In this document: piece after piece, positions 1 through 12,829 of the stretch | Layout: the number at the start of each line of letters is the position of its first letter | Numbering within the stretch: position 1 is the stretch's first letter | Assembly: GCA_030867875.1 (NCBI GenBank) | Contig: JAOWCC010001634.1 | Coordinates: forward strand, 55,713,352-55,777,351 | Length of the DNA stretch: 64,000 bases | Direction of reading: 5' to 3' | DNA from: Actinernus sp. WN-2022 | Lineage: Eukaryota > Cnidaria > Anthozoa > Actiniaria > Actinernidae | The notes under the pieces: generated by a model | Told to the model about the DNA's origin: nothing | The model's input: only the letters and a program-made list of their open reading frames with translations | The model's database searches: none | Position numbers and translations under genes: made by a program

Positions 1-3000
1 TCAGGCGCGTCAGCCGTAATGCGCATGTCTTCTAGTCCTCTCTAGTCCTATATCTCGACTGGTGGTGCATGCATTAGTGGTTACAAATAGCATTCTACGC
101 ACGATTTTTATGACTTCCTTTTCATACGAAGACCACTCCCTAAATGAGATTTAAATCTAGTTTTCTTGTACGCTTTTGTGCAATTTAGTTTATTTCATAT
201 AGCATCACGATAATTTCTACATTATATCCAAACCTAAGTGCATGCTAGGCGTGTCAGAACAAGAATCAACAAAATAGTATCAGTTAATCGTACGGTAGAC
301 CATAATCTCAATCGCTTCCTGCCATGCGGTGTCGGTGTTCGGCGGTGTTCACATGCAGTTTCAAAGCCAGTCTCATGTTTTTGTCATAGAGTATTACCTG
401 GTGACCACCAGTTCATTTTTATGATTATTTAGTGTATACTTCAACTGCTGCTGGCCGTTCAGACTTATCGCTGACACAAAAGCTTCAGTTTTAAAGAGAA
501 AACATCAATAATGCATATGGGATATTCCTATCAATAATAAAAAGATAAGAGAAACAATCTCGCGAACATTGGCCGCCTGAACGGCTAGTACACCAAACAC
601 AAACTGAAAAAACTTATAGAAAAACATTCTTCCTCTCTCTCTGAAATCAAAGTGGTTACCACTTGCAATATAAATGAATTTATATGCCGTCATTAATGAC
701 TATTGGAGAAAGAATTACATTTCCCATTACAACGGTGAGAGTTAGGCAGTTAGAAAACCATTATTTGCATCACTTTGAAAGCACAACTCCATTGAAAACG
801 AACAAATAATGGCTTCATTAAAATATACTTATAAGGAATGAAGTGAAGTAATTCAGTAACCAGTGTTTTGGGATACAGATGGCAAGGGTTGCTATTGTCA
901 GCCGTTATTGAGGTTCTTTTTATAAACAGTGGATTCTAGTTCTAGAATCTAACACAGTTTCTGTCAGTTAGTAGTAACGTATAGAGTGTGAAAGAGGTTT
1001 TAAGGATGGGATTATTGGACATCTCTCGTATCTCATAGTCTAGCTCACCGCTTAGCTATAAATTGGTGCAATCTTATACCAAATCTAACAAATACTTTAC
1101 TGATCCAGGAGACATAAGTTCAATCTGTCATAAGGCAACATTACTATGTTAAATCCCGTGCATCACATCGGCTTTTTTTCTAGGAATTTGAATTTATTTT
1201 CCCATCGTCAATATTTTGATAAGCTTCAAAGTGCTAACATGCATGCATGTGTTGTCGACACTGATCGACAACACATGCGATAACCAAAAAAAGACAAAGC
1301 TAGAAGATAACATCCATGCTATGGTGAAAAATGGAAATTTGGTTGCCAAAATGAAAACAGAATCTTTGTCTAGGTGAACATTATTTGGGCCAGTTACCGT
1401 TCCTACAATTCCGGCCTTCGTTATTTCTATATACATATACAGTATTCTACAGTATATACAGTATATCAATACGTATACGTTATTTCTATATACAGTATTC
1501 TACAGTATTTAGAGTATATCAATAGGTATACGTACGCGTGATAGTTCTGATCACTCCAAATTAATCTGTGCTGCTGATGAGTTATCATGTGCTCTGTATG
1601 GCACGACAGGGCCGGCTGTTGCCGCTGTAGAGGCACGCCACATCACCGCACACAATTTCATCGCAATTTCCTAAACTCACGCATCATTATGGCAAACAAA
1701 CCGGGTTTGTTTATCGATCAATATATCTCCATCCCAGTGCTGTACTAACCTATATGCTATTTTACAAGCATGTTTTTGGTTGGGTTGTTCTTTACAATAA
1801 ACATTTTGGCAATCAAATTGTACAGTGGTGGGGAGTGTTTTGAAATGTGTGTGAGGTTATGATAAAAGTGCTATTATACACATGCAGTACTGTAAGTTTC
1901 GTTGGCGAAGTAAAATCTTGCTGCAGTTTTGATATGGTAAAATAACAGATGGATCAGAATCGAAATAAAACAACGAGACTGATTAGATTGACAAACGGAG
2001 ATGTTGTATGCCACACTAGCTGTCTGTGTGTCCCTTTTGCGTGAGTGTCTCACATGGTTCAAGTCTTCAGTTTTACTGTCCTCACTCACGTGTACGTATC
2101 TATTATATAATGTACTCATTTCTTCTTTTATTTTAGCTTTGTTTTTACGTTGAAAGTAAATGGTACAACAGCTTTTGGCAAAGGTGTAAGAGTTTGATAT
2201 TTTTCTGATCTTACTGTTGACATCAATGGCATCTAATGTTAGTTATTTGGCAGTCTTCAGCACTGACTCAGTATTAATATAACACGGATGTAGTCAGCGA
2301 GTTACTGAGTCCTCAAATCCCGCTGAAACCTTTTAAAGAACCGACATTAAGTATGGGGATTTATGGTAACGAAATAAAAATTAATTAATTGCATGAAGGA
2401 ATATCAACTACCGAGTTTCAAAACAAGAATGTGTCTCCGTTGAAGACAACACAATGGTGTGTGTAAAATAGCCCGATTTGATCATTTTGCACATTTTGTC
2501 CAAGAGTCAAACGCTTTTGTGCATGGGTAAGGTTGGTGTTTAAGTCTAATGTTAGAATTTCAGTGGCGACTCTGTGTAATAAGCAGAGAATTCGTCTATT
2601 TTGTTTGTGAAATTTAGTCACAAATTTAATATCCTGATTCAGCCCTAAATACAGCTGGTGGATAGATAGAATTTAATACTCGCCTGATTGCGAAAGTTCT
2701 TGCACGCCGTACAACACGGGAAATTCACCAAGTCGCACATTCAGCTAATCCGCTAATGTATAATTTCTTATTCGAATATGGATTTTGCCAACTCGTAACG
2801 GATATAACATAATTGGCAAGTTTTCTCATGCAGTGTTTGTCAAACCTACTTTTGTATTTCTATTCTACGGCAATTTGTTGAACTTCTTTTTCAAAAGCCA
2901 AATCATGACGAATCGGATATTGAAATTAGAAGAGAAGATAAATATTTACACACCACAAGAGCCAACACGTTGAATTACAACCCTAGCACTTGCCTGGTGA

Positions 3001-5371
3001 TTTCTGCCGATTTGATTTTTTTAAATTTGCGCTTTTGTTCATATTTCTCTAGCTTTCCCTGATATTTTCGCTGCTATCTAATGTCAGCAGCTCTGTTTTG
3101 TAATAATCCACATTAGTAAGCGAGGATTTGGTCAACCTCTCCGTCATGGTTAGCTATTGTCATAGGATGATTTTAGTATTTTGTTGATACGATTAGCCAG
3201 TCGGTCTGTTTTTTCCGCTCTAATTTCTTGGAATGTGATTACTTTAAACACCAAAGGGTATGGATATTGACCATGAAACCTCCCAAAATACTTTACCTAT
3301 CAACAGTACCACTAGCCAGATGCTGGTCCATTCTTATTTGGTCACATATTAACGGCTTTTCAAACTCTTCTGCTCTCTCGTCATGAGTGTGTTTGTATTT
3401 GATCAGTCATACATACTAATAATGGCCTCGTGCATAGCAGACTTTTTCTTTCCTCCGCGCATTCCAAAGTTTCTTTTTATTATTATTAAAAATTGGTTTA
3501 ACTTTGTAATAGAAATGTGATCGTTGTGTTTTTATTACTGGTTCAACTGGTTGGCGGCACGAATATTTCACCGGGACTCTCACTTCAGTGGAAATAACAA
3601 GGTCCGTTTTCCCGAGTTCTATAAATAGACTGTGGAAAGCACACACACACACAGGGCAGTAAGTCAGTATTTCATTTTTCATTCACTCGAGAAGCCCCTG
3701 GGTTAAGGTTAGGGTATTTTCATTTTTCAATAACCATTTACTCGAGAAGCCCCTGGGTTAACCCCAAAGCGGTTTTTGTGTGTGGATCTTTTATCGTTTA
3801 TTTAAAAAGCGATCTCATTTAACATTCATGGAATCAAAACAAACGTTATGCTGACTCTTCGATTTCATAACAGATATAAAATATACGGAGAAAACTGAAT
3901 CAGCCAAAACAACAAGATACCCGGTGATCGTGTGGCAGCTTGTTGTACAGACAAACTTAGGCAGAAATTTTGATCTTCAATTTTGATTTCAAATTGCTGA
4001 CCAAGCGCGGCAGAGGGCTGTTGTACTTTGTGGCCAGTGTTTAACATGAACTAGCTGTTTCGTCGCGTTTCTCTTGATTTTGATTCATGTTACCGACAAA
4101 CTCTACTGATTGGTAAATTGGCTTTCCCGGCGCTAATCGCCAGGGTAGCCAGGTCTCCACTAATTACTCCATTTGTCAAGATTCAGTTTTGGATTGAGAA
4201 ACCTATTCGTTCTATTCTAACAATAAAAGGTTCAAAATACTATATTATAGAGTAACCACATTGGTTCAGTTTCCCAACAATAGTGTTAGTAAATTTCACT
4301 GACCATACTCTACTGACGGCACCACTTCGCGAAAAGACTGACTGAAAATACATTTGCGTTGAATCTTTGAAATAGGTAAATCATTTTAAATCAACGGAAA
4401 TATGAATCCAAAGTTGAATACGTAATCATTGACGTATTGGCAGCAAGAAGAGGCTATCTGGTGTGGGCATCTTTTAAGTGAATTGATCTTATATCTGTGT
4501 CATTAAACAGTTGTGTGATAGCAGCCAGTGTATAGCATAGCGTATATATGTAAAATATATGTAAAAATTCGTACAAATCCTTTCATAACAGTAATCAAGT
4601 AATCAACACTTCATTTTCACCTGAGTGAACTGCGAAGCCTGCTGTTTAGGGGATGTACATGAACAGAACGGCATTAACTGCCGCCGCGGAAACCCCCAAA
4701 AGAGCTTGAACTGTAGTGACTAAAAGTAACGATAAATAAACGGCTCATCTGATATCATCAGAGAATTATCATAAGCTATGAAGCAAGAGCCATTTGCTTG
4801 TATTTCTCGGTGAATTGCCATTCTCTTATTCCATATTTTATTGCGGGATATGGAGGGGGGGCTACAAATATTGTCACTTTTTCTTGTCACTTTACCTGTG
4901 GGATGTTAAGGTGCAATCGCTAAAACAGCAAAGCTGGGCCTTTTGCGCAGAACACGAGGGCTAAGGAAAAAGAAGGGGAAAAAACATACTCGACCGGAAA
5001 CTGCTACACACACGCTCGAGTTTTGACGAATATGTCATTTATTATACGCGCTGTTGGCAGAATAAATTTCATGATATCAAATAAAAACAACATTTCAAAA
5101 ATAAAAATACTATTTCTACATAAATGGAAAGAAAGTAATTTGCGAGCCTACATGAACCATCATCCGTGACGTCACGAGTGGGCAATCGATGTGGGGGTCA
5201 CCTTCCACATATCTTATATTCAGATTACCTGAAGGTGATAATAAATATGGAAAGAAAGAAAAAGATAACAACCAAAGAAGAGGCACGCGATCAGGCCCGA
5301 ATCAAACATCGAATTTTTCATGCGCCGAATCTAATTAGATCAAAAGGCGCCGCCTAATTACCTTTGTTTCA
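1..5371. other. Unassigned AT-rich DNA
   Basis: I recognise no gene or transposon here. Open frames are short (at most about 90 codons), lack recognisable motifs and overlap on both strands. Two small local duplications are visible: an imperfect AT-rich one near 1421-1535 built on tatacagtattctacagta, and one at 3670-3765 in which ctcgagaagcccctgggtta occurs twice about 55 bp apart. A short poly-G tract lies near 4855. Short exons or regulatory DNA could be present and would not be visible to me. Confidence 0.4.
3670..3765. repeat. Imperfect 2-copy tandem duplication
   Basis: The phrase ctcgagaagcccctgggtta is repeated with a spacing of about 55 bp, each copy preceded by a ttcatttttca-like stretch. 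No function is evident. Confidence 0.6.
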
Positions 5372-5504
5372 ATAGAGGGTTTGCACTCAATCCCCAGAGA
5401 TTCAGATGACAAAGGGCATGGCGGCCATGTTGGTGTACCTAACAAAAGAAGCTAACGAAGAATCTATTGTTAAGGCGGCCATGACGTCACGTGCAACCCT
5501 CTAT
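5372..5504. mobile_element. Short MITE-like element, ATAGAGGGTT termini
   Basis: The left end reads atagagggtttgcac and the right end reads gtgcaaccctctat, so the termini are inverted repeats of about 14 bp with one extra T on the left. Inside are two copies of a ggcggccatg-type motif. The length of 133 bp and the lack of coding potential fit a MITE. No clear target-site duplication is seen. Confidence 0.55.
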
Positions 5505-8500
5505 CGCGTTCGGCGCATTGAAAAGTTTGATTCGTCGTCACGTGATTCGTCGTCACGGCGCGGGGTCCGCACTGTGTGCTAGAAACCTCAACAAAAGGCC
5601 ATCAATAATACTGGTAATTATTAGGAAATGAAAACTGGTAAAAAAAATTGACATTTGACAAAAGAGAAAGTTAGTTTAGACTTGTTTAGAGTTGTTTCAT
5701 GATCACCGGCCGATCGAACTTTAAAATCTCCGCAGATGTGCGGAGGCAAAACTTAATATTTTAATTTTTCTCCGGCGAGAATTAAGGTAAATTCATGAGT
5801 TCATAGCTTGACAAACGCCATTTAACTGATTTGGCAATGCGACAGTCAATAAGTTATGGCACAAGCGTTTTCAATCGAACATTCTTGTATATAGAAATAA
5901 GCGAACGAATCTGCTTGTAAATCAGTATGTCAGTATCCTGGCTTAGAGAGGGCAGTACTTCTGGCACCCAGGGCAGTCACAAACTCGACTAACGGGACTC
6001 TTCTTGCTCCACATTCATTATGATGTGCCGGTGAGAATCTTACAACTTTGCTAGACTCCGTCCTCAAAAAATGGAACTTGGAAACATCAGTGACAGTTTT
6101 GTTTACTGATTTAAGAGATTTGCTGAACAGTGCTCCCTGAGTTACGAAATACTGCAAATATATGTAATTTAAGATGTGTTTGAACGTGTATTAATATAAC
6201 TAATGGTGCAATAAAGCATGAAAGGGACATTTTATCGTTTAGGATGTTCTAATCCAACTGATGCTCCAGGATAGAGCAGGACAACCGATCCAAGATTAAG
6301 ATCACATTATCGTGATAGATAATACTAAGAACAAATAAGTCCACCAGGGACCAGTTTATCGCAGTGTTTCGGTAGAATTGTATAACCTCCCTTTCGCTTC
6401 TCAGTGTCGATCGATTAACGTCAGAAAGCGTCCCTATTATCACAACACAAACATTAATCGTTTTATTACAACTCATTTTAAGTAAAACCGACTGGCGCTT
6501 ATTCCTCGGTTTTCACTGGGAGATCACTCTGATACTTGAGTCTGTATTCAACACAGTAGTTCCCAGTTTCCCCAGATCACACGGTCAAACCGAGATGAAT
6601 AGCGCAGCCATGTTGGGTTAACTTAGTCAATTATAGCTATGATTTAGTTGGAAATGAATCCAAATGTGATCTGTTTTCGTCAGTTCAGATCAACTAATAT
6701 GTCTGCTTCTAGTCAGCACGGGGTTACCCCGGTAACTGAAGTTATTAACATTTTAAGTTGTATTAGATTAAATAAATGTTTTGTCGATGGATTACTCTCA
6801 GGACGTTTTCACTGCAGTTTTGTTGTGATGATCCGGCGGTCAGTTTAATGTGTAAAGATCGAGTTATCATCAACCTCAGTCGTGATCAACAGTAGCCCTG
6901 AAATATTAGTTCTCTTATTTCATATATCTTATATATTGCTCGAGATATTTTATTCTCCCTCCCCCCTCCTTAATTTACATTTTTGATATCGAGGCTGTGC
7001 GAGTAACAAGACTGAGAAGAACGAAATGAAGCTACAATAAAATCTTAATTATTTTGTCACCAGGATGTTTTATCCTACGAAGATGATTGTCGATAACTTT
7101 AAGCCCATAAAAATGTTAAATTAATCAATAAATGTTAACATTATATATGTAAGAACAGCCTATCAAAATGACATAACATATGCCACATTAAATACACCCA
7201 TAATGAAATACTAAAAAAAACTCCCACAGACACCGAGATTTTTACTCCACAATTGTTTACAATGTGAGCTTTTGTAATTCTCGACTAGCTTGCCTTCATT
7301 GTTATGAAATCTTAAAGAATAATGATTTGTTTTTACAGTTCTTTGTTCAATAATCCGACCATACATTTTAGCTGGACCTACTGGGTGTTGAACTGTGTGC
7401 AGTTATTAGTAGCTGGACACGAAAGTTCAACCACTGGATATTTCGTCTCTGCCTCGAACTAACTTTAGCATAAACCAACGAATTATTGGCCAGTTTTGGC
7501 CGTTCAAAGAACGTTAAATATATCTTAGCAAAAGGTTACTTCACCAGATTAATTTAATTGTTATTGTGAAGCTATATGTACGATTCTTAAGTAAATGCAA
7601 TAAAACATGTTCATATGTACAACTCACTCAGTTGACGTATACTTACTGACTGCAGGACGACACGGACAGATGAAAAGGTCAATCGAATGAAGACTTACTT
7701 TTAACACTCGCCACACCGCAATGCACTAGAATGTGTCTCAAAGTTCATTTGCTAATTTTCCAAAAAAACATGTTCATATGTACAACTCACTCAGTTGACG
7801 TATACTTACTTACTGATTGCAGTGCTTGGAGGACACGGACAAGGTCAATCAAATGGAGACGTACTTTTAACACTCGCCACACCGCAATGCACTAGAATGT
7901 GTCTCAAAGTTCATTTGCTAATTTTCCAGCCCTTACGTCGGTGTGGATAAGATCTCATTGTGTATGACCGACTCGAAGGCTGACGACGAAGGTCTTGTTC
8001 AAATCACTTATTCTAGGTCTTGTCCATACACCGTTCGTTGTTTGCCGTTCACTCTAGTTTCCATGAAGACTGGAGTTTTTATTACAGGAAGTACCAATGG
8101 GAAACAAAGACATTATTGGTAATACCGTTACCATGGATATGACTTTGAAAAGTTGGCCAATGAAATTGATGTGGAAATCAGATGTTCGTATTTTCTTCCA
8201 ATGATCATGGACCGTACGGATCTTGATATTGTAATTTGGCTGGAATGAGTTCGCTGAAGGCTAACATGAACGTCGTAGGCTTTACTTTTATTCAGTAACG
8301 AGCGAATATATGTCACTGTACTGATCCCATTCATCATTACTGGAGCGACCAGTACAGCAAATCCTATCTATAGATACACATCAACCTTCAATCAGATGCA
8401 CTAGAGTTCGATACTGGTTTCGACGAGAACACAGCGAGTAACGTCTGATTCCAGGGCACGACAAATCTTCACAATTCTCAGTTACGCCGTTATGCCGCCC

Positions 8501-8607
8501 TCATTAATGCATTTTCTATATGTGGGGTTTATTTCATCGACTTAGGTACTTGATATAACCTTAAATGGTATAGCATGCTAAGATTTAAGGGCTAAAAGGT
8601 GACCTGA
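5505..8607. other. Unassigned DNA with one tandem duplication
   Basis: No gene or recognisable mobile element apart from the duplication listed separately at 7603-7928. The open frames are short and without motifs. Confidence 0.4.
7603..7928. repeat. 164-bp tandem duplication, two copies
   Basis: Copy 1 starts near 7603 and copy 2 near 7767. Both share acatgttcatatgtacaact at the left and a cacaccgcaatgcactagaa block further on. They differ by small indels around the middle, so the duplication is not brand new. Confidence 0.8.
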
Positions 8608-9110
8608 TAATAATAATAATAATAATGATAATATTTATCACTTATATTGCGCATTTCCTATAAAATACTCAAATGCGCATTACAATCCTTACATTAATCG
8701 TATAAATATAAATAATCGAAGTCTATAGAAACTAGACAAAGTTACAAATGTTATATATACAACAAAAAAGACAAAATAATAATTCCAATAATTAATAGTT
8801 AAAAAATTATAATTAATTATAAAATTATTCCTGATTAAATCCTAGTAATCGAGAATGACTTAAAATACTTAGGGAATAAAAATGTATTAAAAGTGTCTAT
8901 ATTGTTCTTTGACTAAGTTGTTTCATAAAATGATTAGAGCCGCAATCATGAAGGCTCGGTCACCCATGGTTTCCTTGGTCATTACCTGTGATCAAGATAA
9001 AAGGACACCACTATCGTTGCGGCGTAAACTGTAGTGTGCTGACGGTAAAACAGAAACTAAATCCTGAAGGTACAGAATGTTGAAAGTTATTAAGAAAATC
9101 TTAAATTCTA

Positions 9111-9942
9111 TGCGCATTCGCACAGGTAACGAGTGAAGCTGTTGAAGTATAGGTGTTAGACGGCAAAATGTCGGTGCGCATTCGCACAGGTAACGAGTGA
9201 AGCTGTTGAAGTATAGGTGTTAGACGGCAAAATGTCGGTGCGCATTCGCACAGGTAACGAGTGAAGCTGTTGAAGTATAGGTGTTAGACGGCAAAATGTC
9301 GGTGCGCATTCGCACAGGTAACGAGTGAAGCTGTTGAAGTATAGGTGTTAGACGGCAAAATGTCGGTGCGCATTCGCACAGGTAACGAGTGAAGCTGTTG
9401 AAGTATAGGTGTTAGACGGCAAAATGTCGGTGCGCATTCGCACAGGTAACGAGTGAAGCTGTTGAAGTATAGGTGTTAGACGGCAAAATGTCGGTGCGCA
9501 TTCGCACAGGTAACGAGTGAAGCTGTTGAAGTATAGGTGTTAGACGGCAAAATGTCGGTGCGCATTCGCACAGGTAACGAGTGAAGCTGTTGAAGTATAG
9601 GTGTTAGACGGCAAAATGTCGGTGCGCATTCGCACAGGTAACGAGTGAAGCTGTTGAAGTATAGGTGTTAGACGGCAAAATGTCGGTGCGCATTCGCACA
9701 GGTAACGAGTGAAGCTGTTGAAGTATAGGTGTTAGACGGCAAAATGTCGGTGCGCATTCGCACAGGTAACGAGTGAAGCTGTTGAAGTATAGGTGTTAGA
9801 CGGCAAAATGTCGGTGCGCATTCGCACAGGTAACGAGTGAAGCTGTTGAAGTATAGGTGTTAGACGGCAAAATGTCGGTGCGCATTCGCACAGGTAACGA
9901 GTGAAGCTGTTGAAGTATAGGTGTTAGACGGCAAAATGTCGG
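9111..9942. repeat. Minisatellite, 64-bp unit x 13
   Basis: A head-to-tail array with a period of exactly 64 bp: the phrase ttcgcacaggtaacgagtga recurs at 9117, 9181, 9245 and so on to near 9885. I see no differences among the 13 units, which implies very recent expansion or homogenisation (or an assembly artefact). The unit is LINE coding sequence: on the minus strand it contains the block normally written like PILQQLHSLPVR. Because 64 is not a multiple of 3, each unit shifts the frame, so the array destroys the LINE ORF. Confidence 0.95.
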
Positions 9943-10234
9943 TGCGCAAAAAAAATAAGCGAGCGCTGGCGTTCATTACACGTTGTAACTTGCGGATGTG
10001 ATAGTCTGGAAGACCGTAAAGGAGACCATGACAATAGTCCAAGCTGCTAGTTATAAAAGCATGGACAAGTCTCTCTTTACACTCTCTAGATATATGATTT
10101 TCTTATGTGGCGTATGTTGTATAAATAAAAGCCACTTCCACAGTCTTGTTAATGTAGGTTGACATGTCCATTTGGGAATCGAACCAGGCCCCTAGATTTC
10201 GCGCAGCAGTTACTGGGGTGACGTCTACTTGCCC

Positions 10235-10399
10235 AACCTTGGTGCTCTTGATAGACACTTTCGACAACTGCCTTCGCGTGCCAATCAACAGGAACTCTGT
10301 CTTATCGTCAAGACAAGACAAAACAACCTTGGTGCTCTTGATAGACACTTTCGACAATTGCCTTCGCGTGCCAATCAACAGGAACTCTGTCTTATCGTC
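10235..10399. repeat. 91-bp tandem duplication inside LINE
   Basis: The phrase aaccttggtgctcttgatag occurs at 10235 and 10326, and the downstream sequence matches with one base change seen. It duplicates the FLLIGTRRQLSKV segment of the minus-strand LINE frame. Confidence 0.85.
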
Positions 10400-10768
10400 G
10401 TTTAATAATTCCTAACGATAATCATAGAAATAATACGATCATTAAATAATTAATTAAATAAATAATTAATGTTCGGTATCTAGCGCCTAGTTGATGGCAT
10501 AAAAACCAGCCTATTTTATGTATTTTCGCCCAACTAGATGATTTTTTTTGCGTTATTACTCGCGCAAATGAAGTTCAGGGGGGGGTTAAGCCGTTTTCAA
10601 ATTTTGTTTTGCCTGTCATTTCTCCCCCTGAACTTCAATATCTACCAAATTAAGAAGACCCCCTGCAGTTTTGCATGGTTTCCATTTTGGTGAAAACGAT
10701 ATTCCGTTCTATCCGTAAAAATCCATCGCCCTTTCCGTTTTGGCCGCAAAGCATTCTGGGACAGTTTC

Positions 10769-11290
10769 ATTTCCCTGTCTAGAACTGGATTAAATAAAGT
10801 TGCAGCGCTAAAATTATAGTTTTGGAACTAAATACCACGAAAAAAACATAGTGTTTGCAAATTTGGGGTAAGATATGCCAACCCTGCAAAACTGAGGGGG
10901 GAGGGGTGGAAAATGATATGCATTTCCTGTTAATAACGGTGCCCTCCCCATTAAAAGTGTCTTGAATGAAGTTGCAGCTTTAAAATTTTAGTTTCTGTAC
11001 TAAACACGATGAACACAACATATTGTTTGCAAATTTTGGGTAAGATCTGCAATCCTTACAAAACTGAGGGGATGGGTGGAAAAGCGTATGCGTTCCCTGT
11101 TAATAATGGTACCCTTCCCCTTTAGAAAGGGATTGAATAAAGTTGCAGCAACAAAATCATAGTTTTGTTACTAAACACGACGAATGCAACACATTGTTTG
11201 GAAATTTGGTGTAAGATCTGCGAAGCTGACAAAAATCGGGGAGGTGGAAACCATTATATGATTATCGTTAGCGGTTTCAACTTGTGTAAT
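10769..11290. repeat. ~171-bp tandem repeat, three diverged copies
   Basis: The phrase gttgcagc followed by an A/T-rich block recurs at about 10799, 10971 and 11142. Each copy continues with a tgtttgcaaatttggg-like block and an aaaactgagggg-like block. The copies have diverged by substitutions and indels. No coding potential is evident. Confidence 0.75.
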
Positions 11291-11932
11291 ATAATATATA
11301 CAATAAAATTAATAATAACAGGAGATAAACAAACACAATTGATGTTATCTAAAGTAGTTTTTGATGTAGATGTTGATATCATTTTATTGAAAAATTAAAT
11401 CCAGGGGGGTGCATCGTCATATTGTCTAGCCCTATTTTCATTAGATTATCTAAAATTGTCAATATCATATGGGATATCTACTTGAGAGCATATCGGTTTG
11501 ATAGGAAACAACTTAGGTGTCCATCCATTACTTATTACCTTAAAACCCTTAAGCTTATTTCTTACATAGCCATTCACGAATATATCGGGTTTATAGCAAA
11601 CAATTTTATGTCCATCTATTAATGTCTCCCATATTGATGATTGAAGCCTCTAATTTCAGGTAAAAAGCGCCGCTAAAGGTGTTATAATATGAGAACCTCA
11701 TACGGGTGGACCGGTATGGGTGGGACTCTTCAGAGACTCTGCTCCCAAATCCTACAGCGCCCGTGAGGGGGTAGGAGGAGCAGAGATGGGATCTCATTTT
11801 GCATCTGTACATTTCGCTTTATCCTATGTTATAACCAGATTCATCAGAATGCATTTGAACTTGTGTTGGTTTCTTAAAAATCAAGTGGCCACTGTATTTT
11901 GCATGTTTGGTTATCGTTAGCTGTTTCCACTT

Positions 11933-11936
<4 letters not shown>

Positions 11937-11967
<31 letters not shown>

Positions 11968-12452
11968 CACTTATATAGCGCATATACATAAATGTTCTAT
12001 GCGCTTACAATAATTTGATTAATTGCGCAAAACGATAAAGATATAAAAGGGCGACGGAAGTACAAAGAAGGTAGCTCTGTAGTTTAGATTTAAATAAGAC
12101 TGTCGTTCCACAGCTTAGGCGCCGATATTGAGAATTCACGCTGGCCATATAATTTTAGTTTAGCTATAGGACGAGTAAGGCGTAACGTGTCAGCAGATGA
12201 ACGCAGTGTCCTGATAGGTCTATGAATGCGCACTAGGTCTAGTAGATAGGTAGGAGCTACGTTGTTCAGAGTTTTATATAGGTAAGTAGTATGAGTTTAA
12301 ATATTATTCGCTTATCTATGGGTAGCCAGTGTAGCTCAGTCTCTAAGAACAGGTGAAATGTGATCATATTTCTGTTTACAAGTTAATACACGGGCTGCAG
12401 CGTTCTGAACATGTTGCAGTTCCTGGGTAAGTTGTTTTGGTGTACCATATAC
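11937..12452 (-). mobile_element. L2/CR1-type LINE 3' fragment
   Basis: Begins on the plus strand with (AAT)n, which is the 3' tail of a minus-strand element. Minus-strand translation near 12440-12060 gives YGTPKQLTQELQHVQNAAAR, then a PTYLLDLV block and a SISAPKLWND block. These are typical of the C-terminal part of L2/CR1 reverse transcriptases. The frame contains stops and is 5'-truncated. A SINE abuts it directly at 12453. Confidence 0.8.
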
Positions 12453-12826
12453 CGCCTCACTGGTTAGCTCAGTTGGTAGAGCACGGACTAGAGTGCGGGA
12501 GGTCGGGAGTTCGAATTCCAGCCGCGTCCTTGGGCAGGGACGTAGAAGTCGTTGGCCTTGTCTCCTTCCCCTTCTAATCTATACGAGGGGGACGTGAAAG
12601 AATCTGTTGTGTTATTTCGAGAAAGAGTAGGGGATTGTTTACCGACACAACAGCCAGGTATTCTGAGGTACTAACAATCACTCATGATTGTAAACTGCAC
12701 GGCAGCACATTGCGCCACAATGGCAGTCCGTATCACAAAAATAACCTTGTGAAGCGCATTTGAATATATTCATATAGAATTTGCGCTATATAAATGACTA
12801 CCTTTACCTTTTTACCTTTATATAAT
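12453..12826 (+). mobile_element. tRNA-derived SINE, full-length-looking copy
   Basis: The head (about 12453-12530) is tRNA-like: an A box in ggttagctcagttggtagag and a B box in gggagttcgaattcca, spaced as in a tRNA, so it could carry an internal RNA polymerase III promoter. A body of about 250 bp follows and then a 3' tail ending in cctttacctttttaccttta. The tail contains gcgcatttgaatatattca, resembling the 3' ends of LINEs here and suggesting LINE-assisted mobilisation. A second copy of the body lies inverted at 61250-61504, which confirms a dispersed family. The copy is not a functional tRNA gene, since the acceptor stem does not pair. Confidence 0.85.
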
Positions 12827-12829
12827 AAG

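Larger units (their letters stand above)
8608..10403 (-). mobile_element. L2/CR1-type LINE 3' fragment, 5'-truncated
   Basis: A minus-strand non-LTR retrotransposon remnant. Its 3' end is the (ATT)n tail at about 8608-8630. Minus-strand translation gives reverse-transcriptase C-terminal hallmarks: a DDKTEFLLIGTRRQL motif with an ARNLGAWFDSQM stretch near 10300-10180, then DYCHGLLYGLP and LQRVMNASARL near 10040-9955. A further block, FKIFLITFNILY, lies near 9100. The frame is broken by a 91-bp duplication (10235-10399) and by a 64-bp minisatellite (9111-9942). The same 3'-end sequence recurs at 52913-53035. Clade assignment to L2/CR1 is from motif memory. Confidence 0.85.

Noticed and set aside
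9111..9942. CRISPR-like direct repeat array
   Set aside because: Units are contiguous and uniform with no unique spacers, no cas genes, and the context is a eukaryotic LINE.
12453..12530. Functional tRNA gene
   Set aside because: A and B boxes are good, but the acceptor stem does not pair and a long conserved tail repeated elsewhere follows, so it is a SINE head.
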